64,000 nucleotides of DNA from Saturnia japonica (GCA_033032175.1 CM065321.1:8020501-8084500); one strand, 5' to 3'. Counted from the first letter of the stretch, positions 11,480-22,709 are shown. Notes: a model not told the origin generated them from the sequence alone. Program-made: numbers and translations.

Positions 11480-11822
11480 ATTATATAACCACCAGTCTGA
11501 CTGTCGCCTTCCTCTCTTTGGACCCTCGCTTCCCCAAGATGCTCTGGAAACCCTACTTATATAAATATAAAAAGAAACTTCTTTGTACTCTTCTACTTGG
11601 GGCAGACCGACTGGTGGAATAAATACCTCCACTCTACAGAAGATCGCAGCCAAATAACTTTGTGTTGTGTTCCTGTGGTGAGTAAAGTTTCCAGAGCTTC
11701 CAGAACGTTAAAGGTTGGTAACGCGATAGTGATATCGTTGGTGTTACAAGCGGCCACAGGCTACGTATGGTAGCCGCTTGCTATCAGGAGAACCGTATGC
11801 TTATTTGCCACCTTAGTTGTAT
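11480..11822 (-). repeat. Family J interspersed repeat, copy 1 (inverted)
   Basis: On the minus strand it runs GGCAAATAAGCATACGG, AAGCGGCTACC, CTCTGGAAAC, GGAACACAACACAAAG and GGCTGCGATCTTCTGTAGAG. These blocks appear in the same order in the plus-strand copies at 12945-13200 and 33490-33745. No coding potential. Family name is not assigned. Confidence 0.7.
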
Positions 11823-12670
11823 AAACTAGAGATATTTTAGTAGAATAATATTTTAGGTTTATTGGCTTAATATATGAGGGCTGATATATTTCCCACGTTC
11901 CTGCTCGTCTCGCGGGTTCTTAGTTGTGGTAAGACTTTTGTTTGAATAGCTGTTAACACACGAACAAGAGTGTATACAACTGCAATCTACTCATAACCAC
12001 GAATTATAATATTAATTATAATATAAATAGACTGTGCTGATAATAATGCAAAACATTGTGCAAGACATTTGTTAACGGAATACTGTTGAACCAAATTTCT
12101 TTTACATTCTTTTACCGACAACGACCAAATAACATAACTAACAAATAAAGGATAAATAGAGAGAGAGGGAGGGAGAGAGAATTATATATGTTATGAGTAG
12201 AGTTCTTATTATAATAATTACTATGTCTATAATACTCTTCCTTACCACCTTTGCCCTACTATAGGACTGTTTTCTGGCCCGTGTACCTCCTTCTTCAGTG
12301 TACTTCCTTCTAGTTCCTCTTACCTACAAAGTGGAGTCCTTCAAATATAACGTGAAGAGACATTATATCGACTATTATTATTATTATCGACTGACGATGG
12401 ATTATAGACCCCTCGGTAGTTGCCGATGTTGTTGGACTATACTGTGCTTCCATCAGGTACAATAATGTTACTTCGCCACGCTATGATAAAAATAAATGTA
12501 TTGTATTTGTTTTCGTAAATAATATTACGACACGTTAGTTTAAGACATATACGTAATTTGATAAAAATAGATTGTTATCAATATCATCACAGAATTTTAA
12601 ATAGAGGTGCAAGGATAAAATTTAAGTAAAAACTCGTTCTATTAAGAAAACAAGTCGCTACTTTTTGCAG
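11823..12670. other. Unassigned sequence with simple repeats
   Basis: A GA-rich tract lies at about 12158-12182 and a (TTA)n tract at about 12371-12386. No gene is recognised. Confidence 0.45.
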
Positions 12671-12773
12671 CCGTGGCTTACCAAGCGGATAGCTTACTAC
12701 GCAGCTGGTTTACTACGCGGCTGGCTTGCTACGATTGTAGCGGAACGTCTACGACCGTAGTCGAGTTGCTACA
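12671..12773. repeat. Short degenerate tandem of a CTACG motif
   Basis: TTACTACGC, TTACTACGC and TTGCTACGA follow one another at about 16-bp spacing, each preceded by a GCTGG- or GATAG-like block. Three further TACG or GTAG motifs then appear in both orientations, including the small hairpin CTACGATTGTAG. The origin is unknown. Confidence 0.5.
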
Positions 12774-12944
12774 AAATCCAATAGTACAGTTTGTTAAACG
12801 GCATTTATTTATTTATTTTATTTTATGTGATACATGGTGATCTTACAGCTAACAAAGTACATATTTATGTGTTATACAGATGGACATTTTAGAAGAACGA
12901 TTATTTTATGGGTATTTCAATTGTGTATATATTTCTTTCTTTCA

Positions 12945-13200
12945 GTTGAAGTGGCAAACAAGCGTACTACCCACATGGTGGTAAGTGGCTACCGCAGCGT
13001 ATGGACGCTTGTAACACATTGGTATCAATAGCACGTTGCTGACCTAGACATCCCTTTCCATAAGGAGCTCTGGAAACCCTACTTATCACAGGAACACAAC
13101 ACAAGGTTATTTGTCTGCGATCTTTTGTAGGGTGAAGGTGTTGCACCGGTTGGACAGCCTCAAGTGGAGGGAAAACTCCAAAGATTTTTTTCTGTGCCTA
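12945..13200 (+). repeat. Family J interspersed repeat, copy 2
   Basis: It starts GTGGCAAACAAGCGTACTAC, then GTGGTAAGTGGCTACC, CTCTGGAAACCCTACTTATC, GGAACACAACACAAGG and TCTGCGATCTTTTGTAG. It faces copy 1 in opposite orientation across about 1.1 kb. Confidence 0.7.
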
Positions 13201-13233
13201 CCTCTGTGTAATATGCATGTGATATATATTTAT

Positions 13234-14037
13234 AATTAGCGGTGTGCTCGCGGCTCCGTGCGCATTTGTTACTATGTAGTGGTTATTTACATATCGTAAT
13301 TTTATATTTACTCATATTGTTGACAATTTATATACCGTATCAATTGAGGAATGGCATGTATTTCCTGTGTACAATTTCATTAAAATAGGTTGAAAATTAT
13401 TATTCTATTCTACGATTTCTAATGCATTATTTTAACGATTCTTATAGCCTTTGGATTATGATATGAGGTATTCTTCCCGTCTACACAATTTGTTCAGAAT
13501 CGGTTGAGAATTGATGAAAATGAAATTTTGGAATTACTTTTTTTTATTATAAAAGTAATATTTACAATTCTTATAGCCCATTAATTATGTAAATAGTTAT
13601 CCTTTCCGTGTATAAAATTTTTTATTAAAATCAGTTAAGAATTAATGAAATTTAAAATTTTTGAAAATTTATTTTTTTACCGTTCCTAATAGCGTTATTG
13701 AAAATTCTCATTACTTATCATTCATGGAATGACTTATACTTCCCATGTACATAATTGAATTAACGAAAAATTTTTTTTTTAAATTATCTAAAATTACTAT
13801 TGAAATTTCTTATACCCTGTCAACTGACCAATGATATAAGCATCCCGAGGATAAAATTTCATAAGAATCGGTCAAGCCGTTTTTGAATTAAATACGGACA
13901 AACAAACAGACAACCTGACGGTCAAAAAAAAATTAATGACATATTCGTAGTAAGTATCGTTCATATAATACGCGTATCGGGAAATTTTGGTAAAATATTA
14001 AAAATACAGACAGGACTACAGATTTATTAATATAATA
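13234..14037 (+). mobile_element. Family D element with about five internal tandem units
   Basis: The head ATTAGCGGTGTGCTCGCGGC is a diverged form of the usual TAGCTG.GC.CGCG head. The tail is CTACAGATTTATTAATATAA. Between them a segment reading roughly TTCTTATAGCC..T.AATTATG, followed by a TCCCGTGTACA-like block, recurs about five times. Unit starts lie near 13327, 13441, 13570, 13706 and 13809, a spacing of about 103-136 bp. Related but shorter elements lie at 21718-22030 and 40560-40800. The element is non-coding. Confidence 0.75.
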
Positions 14038-14190
14038 CCAAAAAAAAATCATAGATGGGTTTATCACTATGTGTATTGTGGTCGCAATCCCTACCACCCC
14101 GCTATATTACTGGTTATGCACCGGCTGATTTCGGTACACGACAAACCAAAAGAAAATTATAGATGGGATTATAATTGTTTGTGTAGTATT
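14038..14190 (+). repeat. Family L internal fragment abutting family D
   Basis: It contains ATCATAGATGGGTTTATCAC, GTGGTCGCAATCCCTACCAC, CGGTACACGACAAACC and then a second TATAGATGGG. The two copies of the ATAGATGGG block are 108 bp apart. This matches the unit seen at 24839-25010 and 63260-63590. Confidence 0.7.
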
Positions 14191-14274
14191 ATCAATATAT
14201 GCCAATATGAATCCAACACATTAACCGTCCCAATAAAACTTCACAAATAATTAAAACCTTACCTTATTGTACCG

Positions 14275-14400
14275 GCCTAAGAGAAGGTTTTTTGAAAACG
14301 TGAAACCGCTTTTATTCCTTTCTTATCAAAAGCATAAATATGAATGGGTTCTTAATACAAACTTTCACCCAAGTTTTATTTTCAATACATGTGGAATATC
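14275..14400 (+). repeat. Family F internal fragment
   Basis: GCATAAATATGAATGGGTTC followed by ACAAACTTTCACCC matches the block at 26098-26170 in the long family F copy. Confidence 0.5.
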
Positions 14401-14734
14401 ACAATGAAATAATTCACTTGTAGCAAAACTGTATAATCCAGATAGTGTACAATAGGTGTATCGCTTAGAATATATAAACTCACGCGAGCCGCGGATTGAC
14501 AGCGTCATAAAACAGTCATTATGCCGTACTGCGTAGTTAAACAGTTTAAAAACATTTCAGCCAATCTGACAAAGAATATTGGACTAACATTTAATAGGTA
14601 ATTATTAGAAATACAATACATTTCTAATTAAGTATAACAATGTCAATAAACCAACATTGACAACGCTGTCATTTCAAATCAACAAACTGGTTGTCATGGA
14701 AGCTGATATTTCCTTCTTACATACCGTCATCTCC

Positions 14735-14910
14735 TATTTTTTAGTCTTAAAGTTTTATCTTCGCTACAAAAAGTACCCTATGTCCTTTCCCGAGGTCCAA
14801 TCTATCTCTATACCAAAATTCATCAAAATTGGTTCAGCGGTTTAGGCGTGAAAAAGTAACAGACAGACAGAGTTACTTTCGCATTTATAATATTATTAAT
14901 AGTATGGATG
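14735..14910 (+). mobile_element. Family F element, 3' part
   Basis: It carries TTTTATCTTCGCTACAAAAA, CTCTATACCAAAATTCATC, TTGGTTCAGCGGTTTAGGCG, a run of ACAGACAGACAG, and the tail TTTATAATATTATTAATAGT followed by ATGGAT. This is the family F tail order also seen at 26075-26552 and 43050-43140. The frame at 14657-14845 is a chance frame across the element. Confidence 0.75.
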
Positions 14911-14934
14911 GATTAAGTGAGGTCAACCTTTTTT

Positions 14935-15302
14935 GAATAAAATAGAATTGAGTTTTCAAACATGTGTCAAAATAAGATGTAACTTTCTACCCATTTTTAA
15001 CCCCGTTAGGGGATGAATTTCAGTAAAATATAAATACGTCTTCCATCAATTCTGTTAAATAACGTTTATGCAAAATTTGAAGTAGACTGGACCAAGGAAT
15101 CACGTTGTCCCATACAAACTTTGCCCCTCTTTTTCACCCCCTTAGTGGTAGAATTTCGGAAAATTCTTACTTGTCGGAAGCCTACGTCATACAAAGAACA
15201 CACCCTTCAAGTTTCAAGTCTCTACGATCAGCGGTTTAGGCTGTGCGTTGATCCGTCAGTCAGATTCAGGACAAAGCATTTTATATGTATAGATAATAGA
15301 TA
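14935..15302 (+). repeat. Interspersed repeat with AGCGGTTTAGGCTGTGCGTT 3' region
   Basis: Two direct blocks around a CCCCGTTAGGGG or CCCCCTTAGTGG motif (near 15000 and 15133) are followed by GCGGTTTAGGCTGTGCG, GTCAGTCAG and the tail TTTTATATGTATAGATAATA. I recall this tail as typical of a lepidopteran repeat. It sits directly behind family F. Confidence 0.6.
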
Positions 15303-15944
15303 GGAAATAATTTGTAGTAAATTGCGAAATACTAGTATAATCTATACATAGTATAAAATAAGGTCGCTTCCCGCTATCTGTCCCTATGTACTTATGCCCC
15401 TATGTTTAGATATTCTAAACTACGCAATGGATTTTTTACGGAAGGTTTTAAACAATATATTCCAATTAAGTTTTATTAAGTAGAAAAAATTTAATTATGT
15501 GTAATCAAGTCGTCAAAAAAGATTTTCGGGCGTTTACATGACTTACGCTGGCTAAACTTTATGAGATACATTAAAAAAATATTTAAAAAAATTGTAGTTC
15601 CTCAAAAAGCCTAGGGAAGTCTTCGCGATGCCATATGTCTATTTCCTAAAGTTGACTCACAGTAACCATTTTTATCTTCAACATAATAATTAAAAATATT
15701 ACGTTACTAATGAAGCTATTTTCTCCAATTCAGTAATAAGCTTTATTAAGATAAGTTTGTTAGTTAACTTGGAAAATTATTATAGCTTAACCTTAACTTT
15801 ACAGTTTTACATTTAAATGAATACCGTAGAAGATATCAGGAATTCAAAACTATTCGCGGCCAAAGAAATCCCACTCAAAAAAACCTATGATAATTTACAT
15901 GACGCCAGCTAAGCGCACTATTAGTATCTATGAATTTGCATAAC
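15303..15944. other. Unassigned AT-rich sequence
   Basis: No gene or repeat recognised. Confidence 0.4.
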
Positions 15945-16187
15945 ATACCATCATACCTGTATCTCCGAAGTGTTCGGCAGAGGTGTACACCCACAGTTCG
16001 CCGGGTATGATTTAAGTCCCATGTAATGGGGGGCGAGCCTATTGCCATTAATCGGACACAAAACCAAAGTCCAAGCTGTTACTGAGAATATCATAAAAAA
16101 CCCAATAGCACTTTGCTCGACCTGAGAATCGAACCTAGAATCTCGAGCATAGCAGTCGCGTTTAGGATCACTAGGCTAATGAGGCAG
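15945..16187 (-). mobile_element. SINE A (tRNA-derived), copy 1
   Basis: On the minus strand the element starts with a tRNA-like head. An A-box-like TTAGCCTAGTGATCC lies near 16166-16180, and a B-box-like GGTTCGATTCTC near 16125-16136. A body containing TTTGGTTTTGTGTCCGATTA follows, and the 3' part has ACACCTCTGCCGAACACTTC and a short remnant of the (TATG)n tail. Copy 2 at 35666-35926 matches it throughout. The internal RNA polymerase III promoter is inferred from the boxes. The tail resembles the LINE 3' end at 41700-41762. Confidence 0.85.
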
Positions 16188-16344
16188 TTATGAAGTTATG
16201 AATTGTCAATATTAAAGCGATAAACACTAAATCGGGCTTTTAAAAACATAAAATACACCACATTGTAAATTGTACCCGTGTGTAGCTGGGCGGGTCGCCA
16301 GTAAACAATAAAATGAAGTGAATTTTTATGAATAAGTAAAATTA

Positions 16345-16895
16345 ATATCATTTATCATCATTTCAACTGAAAGTGGACGACAGCTTCTGCTGATACAGGC
16401 CTTCCCAAAAGAGCACCACAATGACCCGTCTTGCAATATTTACTCATTTTCAATAGCTTCCCGCAACTTTTACCAAGTCGCCTGTGTTACCTTACGGCGG
16501 AGCTGTCCACGATGCATCTTCCGGTACGTGGCCGCCATTCGAGAACTCTTTGGGCCCATCGACAATCCGTTCTACAAACTGGAACACACCTTCTATCGTT
16601 TAAGTATAGCTATTTTAATGGCTATAATGGTGACTTTGGATCTTCTGCGGATCTCCTCACTTCTGATTCAATCACGCAGAGAAATTTCGAGCATCCATTG
16701 ACATTTGAGTGACCTTGGGCTTTCTTATAAGGCCCATAGTTAGCGACTACGTCTCAGCATCATATGCAATCACTGGCAACACATACTGGTTAAAGTCATT
16801 CGTCTTGAGACTCCGCGATATTACGAATGAAAAGATATTGCGTAGCTTCCCAAACACTGCTCAGCCGCATTGGGTTCAACAATTGACTTCTATAT
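16345..16895 (-). pseudogene. RTE-like LINE, C-terminal reverse transcriptase region and 3' UTR (decayed)
   Basis: The minus strand encodes NQYVLPVIAYDAET, then a stop where a tryptophan is expected, then SLTMGLIRKPKVTQ. This is the conserved block just behind the RTE palm domain (NQ.VLPVM.YG.ETW). Later sequence matches the family's downstream block (TDIA.RIAKLKW) in pieces, with frameshifts. The 3' end carries the block CAGCAGAAGCTGTCGTCCAC, a decayed form of the 3' region I associate with these LINEs. The catalytic motifs are missing, so it is a dead 5'-truncated copy. The plus-strand frames at 16431-16921 are antisense shadows. Confidence 0.85.
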
Positions 16896-17265
16896 CGAAA
16901 ATTAATATATTTATATCATAATGCAAATATATTATAGTTATTAATGTTCTGCGGAATATAAATTACATTTATATAGGTGCGTTTTCCCAGGTTACTAAAA
17001 TTTGTTAGTTATTTATTCTTTTCATGATACGGTGAAATTATAGCTGTCTAACTAGATACTAAATTTTCGTAATACTTTACCATTGCTGTATGCGGTTCTA
17101 AGTAAGTTCTATTAACTTCAGTTGGTTTTGAGAAAAAGGATTACCGAGAACAGTAATGTGGGCAAAAAAGTAATTTGCTAGGGTTCCTCTCTACTGAAGT
17201 AAGGAATCATAAACATGGATATTTTATTATATAATATTTTTGTAACAGAATAACCGATACCGTTT
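16896..17265. other. Unassigned AT-rich sequence
   Basis: No gene or repeat recognised. Confidence 0.4.
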
Positions 17266-17272
17266 AAATAGT

Positions 17273-17399
17273 AGCTGGGTGTACTGCAGCTTAATAAGAT
17301 GCTTCAATAAACAGTCCAACAACACTCGGTCTATTGCGTCGACACTTAAAAACGTGTAAACACCACGTACGCTAAAATTACAACGTATACACCCAGCAG
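17273..17399. repeat. Short inverted repeat GCTGGGTGTA / TACACCCAGC
   Basis: A 10-bp perfect inverted pair about 110 bp apart. It may be the end of a small MITE, but 10 bp is weak evidence and no target-site duplication was identified. Confidence 0.3.
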
Positions 17400-17565
17400 G
17401 TTGAAATTTATGACACGATCGTGTGGTTTAATATCGGGGTCCCGTGTATCACATCCTGTGGGGTGTCTAACTCCACCTCGCGTATATGGAGCCTGTAATT
17501 TGCATTTTGAGTAAACGCTGTGCAGTTAAAACTTTACCCGTTAAAAGCCGCATCGTCTGTATTGT

Positions 17566-17672
17566 TATATATAAAGTTCGTCCTGTGATCATTTCGTATG
17601 TCTCTCGTTGGTTATAGTTTGAATAAATCAGATCGTTTCAATTTTGTTGAGGATAAATTTTTAAAGATGTAA
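17566..17672 (+). promoter_or_regulatory. TATA-box-like site followed by a 24-codon frame
   Basis: TATATATAAAG at 17566-17576 is a good TATA box. A small frame (17598-17672) begins MSLVGYSLNK and runs 24 codons, but its ATG lies almost where transcription would start, which argues against it being translated from this promoter. TATA-like strings are common in AT-rich DNA, so this is weak. Confidence 0.2.
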
Positions 17673-17694
17673 TGCGGAATATTTTAGTTTTTTC

Positions 17695-18071
17695 TGAAGT
17701 GAAAACTTCTATAGGAAGATCACGTGACGTATTAAAGATAAACGGAGTCTTTATAGCAATATAATCTAAATAAAGACGATAAAGATCGCGACCACCATAC
17801 ACATAGTAATAAACCCATGAAGTGAAAACTTTTATAGGAAGGTTTGGATAGGGAATAAATTGATGTAAGTCGTCACGACATGGTCAGGTGATGTGTGTAC
17901 GATAACACTATATCTGTTCCTATTAGTAAAACTTATTGCGCTGGGCTAGCTGTGAATATATATATTTAAATAAAATAAAATATAAATAGTAAAAAATATG
18001 TTTATATTCTTACTAAGATATATATTTTGAATAATGAAGGAAACGGAGTCTTTGTAGCAATATGACCTAAA
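17695..18071. repeat. Direct duplication, second copy split by about 190 bp
   Basis: Copy 1 (17695-17770) has TGAAGTGAAAACTTCTATAG at its start and ACGGAGTCTTTATAGCAATA at its end. Copy 2 has the start block at 17818-17843 and the end block (ACGGAGTCTTTGTAGCAATA) at 18041-18071, so the two halves are pushed apart. A family L core fragment in reverse (GATCGCGACCACCATACACA) lies between the copies at about 17784-17817. Confidence 0.65.
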
Positions 18072-18611
18072 AATTAAGAACATCATTTATTTTTTCAATA
18101 CCTACATTTACTATGCAATGCGTATTTTAAAGTAATTTAGGATTTATTTTACTAGCGTGATCTAACAACTTTGTTGTGCGAAACAGTTTTGATTTACAAG
18201 TTTTAATTTAAGATCAAACAATTAATTTGGATATACAAAAATAACAACTGATTGTTTACCTATAGTTTTAAGTTTTCACTTCTGTCAGCAGTCCTCATGA
18301 CGACTTTGTCTTTTTTTTTTAATTGTTACACGTCAAAGTGTGGAACTGGAGTTTCTTGGCGGGATCTTGAAATGACATGTTGTGGTTTTTATTTTTAATT
18401 CATTAACTTAGGTTTTGACCCTATATTATGTAATATTGGTGGCGTTTTGCGTGATAGGTATAGTTTGGTTTTTGTGCCTAAGTGAAGTGGAGCATAAATA
18501 TAAGCTAAAATCGTTCATTCTAAGTTATAACAAGGGAGTGACCGTTTTGTTAAGATACTGAATCGTCATAACACGTGACACTATATATAATTCACTCGAT
18601 AATGGCAGTAA
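18072..18611. other. Unassigned AT-rich sequence
   Basis: Only an 11-base T-run near 18310 is notable. No gene is recognised. Confidence 0.4.
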
Positions 18612-18843
18612 TGGTTTTTTTTGTTTGTAATGGATAAACTCAAAAACAACTGGACTCATTTTAAAAATTCTTTCACCAATATAAAGCTACACAGCTAGGT
18701 TACATCAAAAATTGAAAAATTAATTTATTCCTCATAAAAATGTCGATAGTTTTACACAAAGTATAAAAAATTGCCTACACGGTTGCGTTGTCATTCTTTG
18801 TCGTATAAAATTAACACGGGTGAAACCGTGGCGAACAGCTAGT
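18612..18843 (-). mobile_element. Family E element, internally deleted copy
   Basis: The minus strand starts ACTAGCTGTTCGCCACGGTT and continues CACCCGTGTTAATTTTA like the full copies. It is only about 230 bp long, so most of the middle is missing. Confidence 0.7.
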
Positions 18844-19200
18844 GAATTATAAAGAATAAGAGTACAAATGATACTACGGTACGAAAATAATTACTACGTA
18901 ATAAAAGCAAGCAAAGCCGCGGCACTAGTAATGATGTTTACCTATCACTATACATACTGTATAAATAATGTCGTCGATCCAGCGTTTATATTGTCAACTG
19001 GTTTATCATAAATCCGTTTTCACATTTACTACTCGTAGTTAGTTTCAGTAAATCGGTTTTGTATTATATTAATAATTGTTGAATGCCATAGTATCTTTCC
19101 GTTCGATTGTGTAGTTCTTCTAATAAAATAATAACATATTGCTTTATAACATTGGATAATATATAGAATGCCGTTTTATTTACTTTACAACAAACAAAAT

Positions 19201-19707
19201 CTATACTAATATTATAAAGCTGAAGAGTTTGTTTGTTTGTTTGGTTGAACGCGTTAATCTCAGGAAGTACTGGATGGAATGGAAAAAATATTTTAGTGTT
19301 GTATAGCCCATTTATCGAGAAAGCTATATATATACCTTGCAAAAACGTTGCAAAAACGGGCAAAATTTGTTTGTCTTAAAAAGTTCTAAACAAAAAAGTT
19401 CGCTATGCATATGTTTATCTTTTAAGGTTGACGCAATATAACCTTTTTTATGGTAATAAAATTGGTTCTAAAATAATGCATTATTTGAAAAGGTGTTTTT
19501 ATAAACATGGGATTAATCGTTATCGAAATAAATACGTTATTCATCACTAGTATTTTATTTTAGACAAAATTGCCTTTTACATCATCATACTTATGAATTG
19601 TATTGTAGATGCCTACGACAATTGTTATTTGTCTCTACCTCCGTCCCACTCTTTTTAAACCTCTCTGTTTTATATGGCGCAGATGAAGTTGCGCGGGTCA
19701 GCTAGTA
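19201..19707 (-). mobile_element. Short interspersed element with ACTAGCTG head and complete tail
   Basis: On the minus strand the head is ACTAGCTGACCCGCGCAACT and the tail is GCTTTATAATATTAGTATAG. The block CAAACAAACAAACTCTTCAG just before the tail is typical of this group. At about 507 bp, with both ends recognisable, it is probably complete. The minus-strand frame at 19064-19363 overlaps its 3' end and is not a gene. Confidence 0.75.
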
Positions 19708-20777
19708 TTTCATAGTTCGATAAAATATTGCATATTGTTATAAGGTTTACTTGAGATTGAAAATTATTGTAATAAATTTAAGTTAAATTATAACCAGCGG
19801 TTGTAACTCAAACTAAAAAAATATTTGAATACTGATAAAAGAAAATGGTGTAATATACATATTTATGATATTGGTATATAATATTAATTATGATTTTACA
19901 TTTACATTTAAAATTGTATCACCATCATATACACCAATATGAGATTGATATACTCCAACTGGTTTTCCGATCACTATGGAAGTTGGTAGTTCTATGTTTT
20001 TTCATGGAGAAGGTTTTTAATTTTTAGTGTAATCCTTGAATGCTATAAGTGGCGCTATGTTCGAGTTACTGAAAGTAAATATCTAACAAATCTTCATTTA
20101 AAAAATTATTTTTCAAAACAAACTTTTATGGTTAAAACGGGCTATCATAATTAAATGCAACAAACAAAATTTCATGTCTGTACTGCTGACCGTAGAGGAG
20201 TTTCCTCATCGAAAGCCAACAGCCCCGGGGTGCAGCAGCCAGGCTGTGGTGCAATTTAAAGCGGGCAATGAAAATTAAATGCACATAAAAAACGTCGAGT
20301 CTAAGCTGTTGACCGTTAAGGAATTCTTTCGTCTGCAACCACTCCTAGATGTCGATTCAGGTCATGCTTACCATAATAATGCATTGCCATTGAAACTGAA
20401 CGAAGGTGTAAAAATTCAACTCTAGATAAGAGGAAGTGTTTATAATTCAGCTTGCTTGATTTAACCTTATCAAACACACTGACATAATATACACATAGCA
20501 AGTTAAATAAAAGCTTGTAAAAAAGCAAGAATAAATACAATCAGTAATTATTGTAGAATCAATGTACAACTCAGGCTTAAAATCTTTAGGGGACTATATA
20601 AAAGTTTCATAATGCGGTTGTGAAATATACGGTAAAGTTTTTAGAAGTTTAGAGATCGTATATCTGGTTCACAAATGTATGAACCAGCCGTAATACTTAT
20701 TTTATAACTTTAATATTGTTTCAGTCAGTAGTACAACGCGGGCTTTGTAATATTATATTTATTTATTATTATTATTT
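19708..20777. other. Unassigned sequence with a diverged local duplication
   Basis: Two stretches resemble each other. TAAATGCAACAAACAAAATT, then GCTGACCGTAGAGGAG, lies near 20152-20200; TAAATGCACATAAAAAACGT, then GTTGACCGTTAAGGAATTC, lies near 20276-20325. This suggests a tandem unit of about 124 bp. No domain is found in the frames at 20132-20540. Confidence 0.45.
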
Positions 20778-20966
20778 ACTAGCTTTTGCCAGCGACTTCG
20801 TCTGCGTGGACTTCAAAATTGGGTTTAGAGAGAAATAAAAATATGTCATTTACCGGGAAGATAATTATATGTGTAAATCCAGGTTATAAACTATCTTTGT
20901 GCTAAATTTCATTCAAATCCGTTTAGCCGTTTTTGTGTGATTGAGTAAAAGTCACCTAAACATATT
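20778..20966 (+). mobile_element. Family L element, shortened copy
   Basis: The head ACTAGCTTTTGCCAGCGACT is followed by TTACCGGG, GGTTATAAACTATCTTTGTG and TCCGTTTAGCCGTTTTTGTG. This is the block order of the complete copy at 60536-60800, without the tail. Confidence 0.75.
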
Positions 20967-21717
20967 TTACCTTACCTTAATTTACCTTAGAACGGTAATT
21001 TTATTATGATAAAATTATCTACATTACATCCAAGTACATATCTTTAATTAAATTCAATTATCTACATTAATTTGTTTTTAAGCTTTTTATCATTAAAAAT
21101 AACAGAGGTACTTCTCAATACAGTTCCTAGAACTAAAATCAATATACACCATGTAACAGTTTGATTCAATATCACAAAGTTCATTGATTTAACAGAAAGT
21201 AAAAGACTACAATTAGCAACAAAAGCATCATGTTTAGAGTAATTATAACAATTATATTATTAAATAAAATGTACTAGAAACTCATAAAACTCAGTTGGGA
21301 TTCTAAAAGTTTGGGAATGTTATTAAAAATTTAGAAGAGAAACTTAAGAAAAGTTTAAAGTGCGCGTGGTGCAGACAGCGCTGTCAAGACTGTCATAACT
21401 GTCATAAGCCACCAATCTTTATACTCATTCAATAAGTTCAGTATTATTTGAAATTTCTGTATTACTCACAATTTTCATATATTAACAGATTGCACCCGAG
21501 AAAATAGCTTCGAATTATCTGCCACGTTTCCTTAACAACTAAAACTTGAACTTTGACGTGGGTATGACAGTCCTTGATGTATGGATGTTATTATGATGTA
21601 TTACTAACTTGCGTAGTTTCAAAGAGCTAGTTTTGATGATCAGTTCACGTGAAATAATTTCAGGGGTCGAGTATGAAAATTAATTCATAGTTTAAATTTG
21701 TTTCTGTTTATTTATTA
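20967..21717. other. Unassigned sequence with a TGTCA triplet
   Basis: At 21381-21410 the motif CTGTCA occurs three times at about 10-bp spacing (CTGTCAAGACTGTCATAACT, then GTCATAAG). These are TALE-homeodomain-like cores (TGACAG in reverse), but function is speculative. Otherwise nothing is recognised. Confidence 0.35.
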
Positions 21718-22030
21718 ACTAGCAACTGTTCACGACTTCGTTCGCATAAATTACAATATGCTATTTAATAGGAAAAAATATAGACACTCTGTCATTAATT
21801 TCTAAAAATATAAATGACACTTTTTATAGCCCATCAATAATGGAATAACATTAAATTAAAATTTCATCAAAATTATTAAGAATTAATAGAAAGACTGATA
21901 AAAAAATGACTTATTTGTGATCAGTGTTATCACAGTCGTATGACTCGTATCGTCATATCTGTCAGGAAATAAAAAAAAATAATACAAGTACATAGGTACA
22001 GACACAACTACAGATTTATTAATATAGATA
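21718..22030 (+). mobile_element. Family D element, single-unit copy
   Basis: The head is ACTAGCAACTGTTCACGACT and the tail is CTACAGATTTATTAATATAG. The interior has one unit block (TTTTTATAGCCCATCAATAA) where the copy at 13234-14037 has about five. Confidence 0.75.
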
Positions 22031-22709
22031 GCGCTATTTTTCCAAATTTATTCCATTATTATTATTGTTGTTTCCATTTTTATAGCTCTTGTATGACTGG
22101 TAGTTAGTAAAATGATAAATTAAATAAAAATATTTATAATGAATTCCTACCTAACGTTCAATTATGTTTTTGTATGTAATATGTAAGTATTGTTATTTAT
22201 TGTTGAAATTACATAAAATATCCTCAATAAATCAAGTTGAACATCCAATTAGGACGAATAAATCGTTTCTACAATAACTTCGAGTGTGTTATAATGTCCA
22301 ATCTGCTTTCAGGATTACGAGTAAATTTTATCCTTAGTCCATTTCAAGTGTCCCCGACGATTTTTTATTATTGGATGAACGAATTTAGTATCTGGGGAGA
22401 TATAAAAGGAAATGAAGCTAAGCCCTTCGGAAATCTCAGAAATTGGTCTTTTTCTCGGAGTGCGTGTGAGGACAATGGTAAGGCTCGGATCGAATGAAAC
22501 AGAGTTACTTTCTTCGCTCTTGGGAACAGTTTTTACGATCGACTGGCGAGATTTACGCTTCAAATAGCATTACGAATACCTGAATATTTCAATAAGTTAA
22601 TAATATATTTTTTTCTTGCAGAAGAGTAATGGTTTCCTTTTCATCCCATTAACTGAATGATTGCTTAACTTTTCATATAATTAAATACTTATAACAAGTT
22701 TGATCATGG
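22031..22709. other. Unassigned, with a TATA-like site
   Basis: GATATAAAAGG, with the TATAAAAG core at 22401-22408, is a strong TATA match, and moderately GC-balanced sequence follows to about 22560. Both strands have frames of about 85 codons (22237-22497 plus, 22315-22563 minus), but neither shows a domain I know. A promoter is possible; nothing confirms it. Confidence 0.25.

Noticed and set aside
16431..16921. Two consecutive plus-strand open frames (93 and 70 codons) as a gene
   Set aside because: They are antisense to an RTE-like LINE remnant whose minus-strand translation gives the conserved SLTMGLIRK block.
17598..17672. 24-codon frame behind a TATA-like site as a small peptide gene
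   Set aside because: The ATG falls at or before the expected transcription start, and TATA-like strings are frequent in AT-rich DNA.
22237..22563. Overlapping frames near the TATAAAAG site as a gene
   Set aside because: Neither strand shows a known domain, and frames on both strands argue for a compositional effect.
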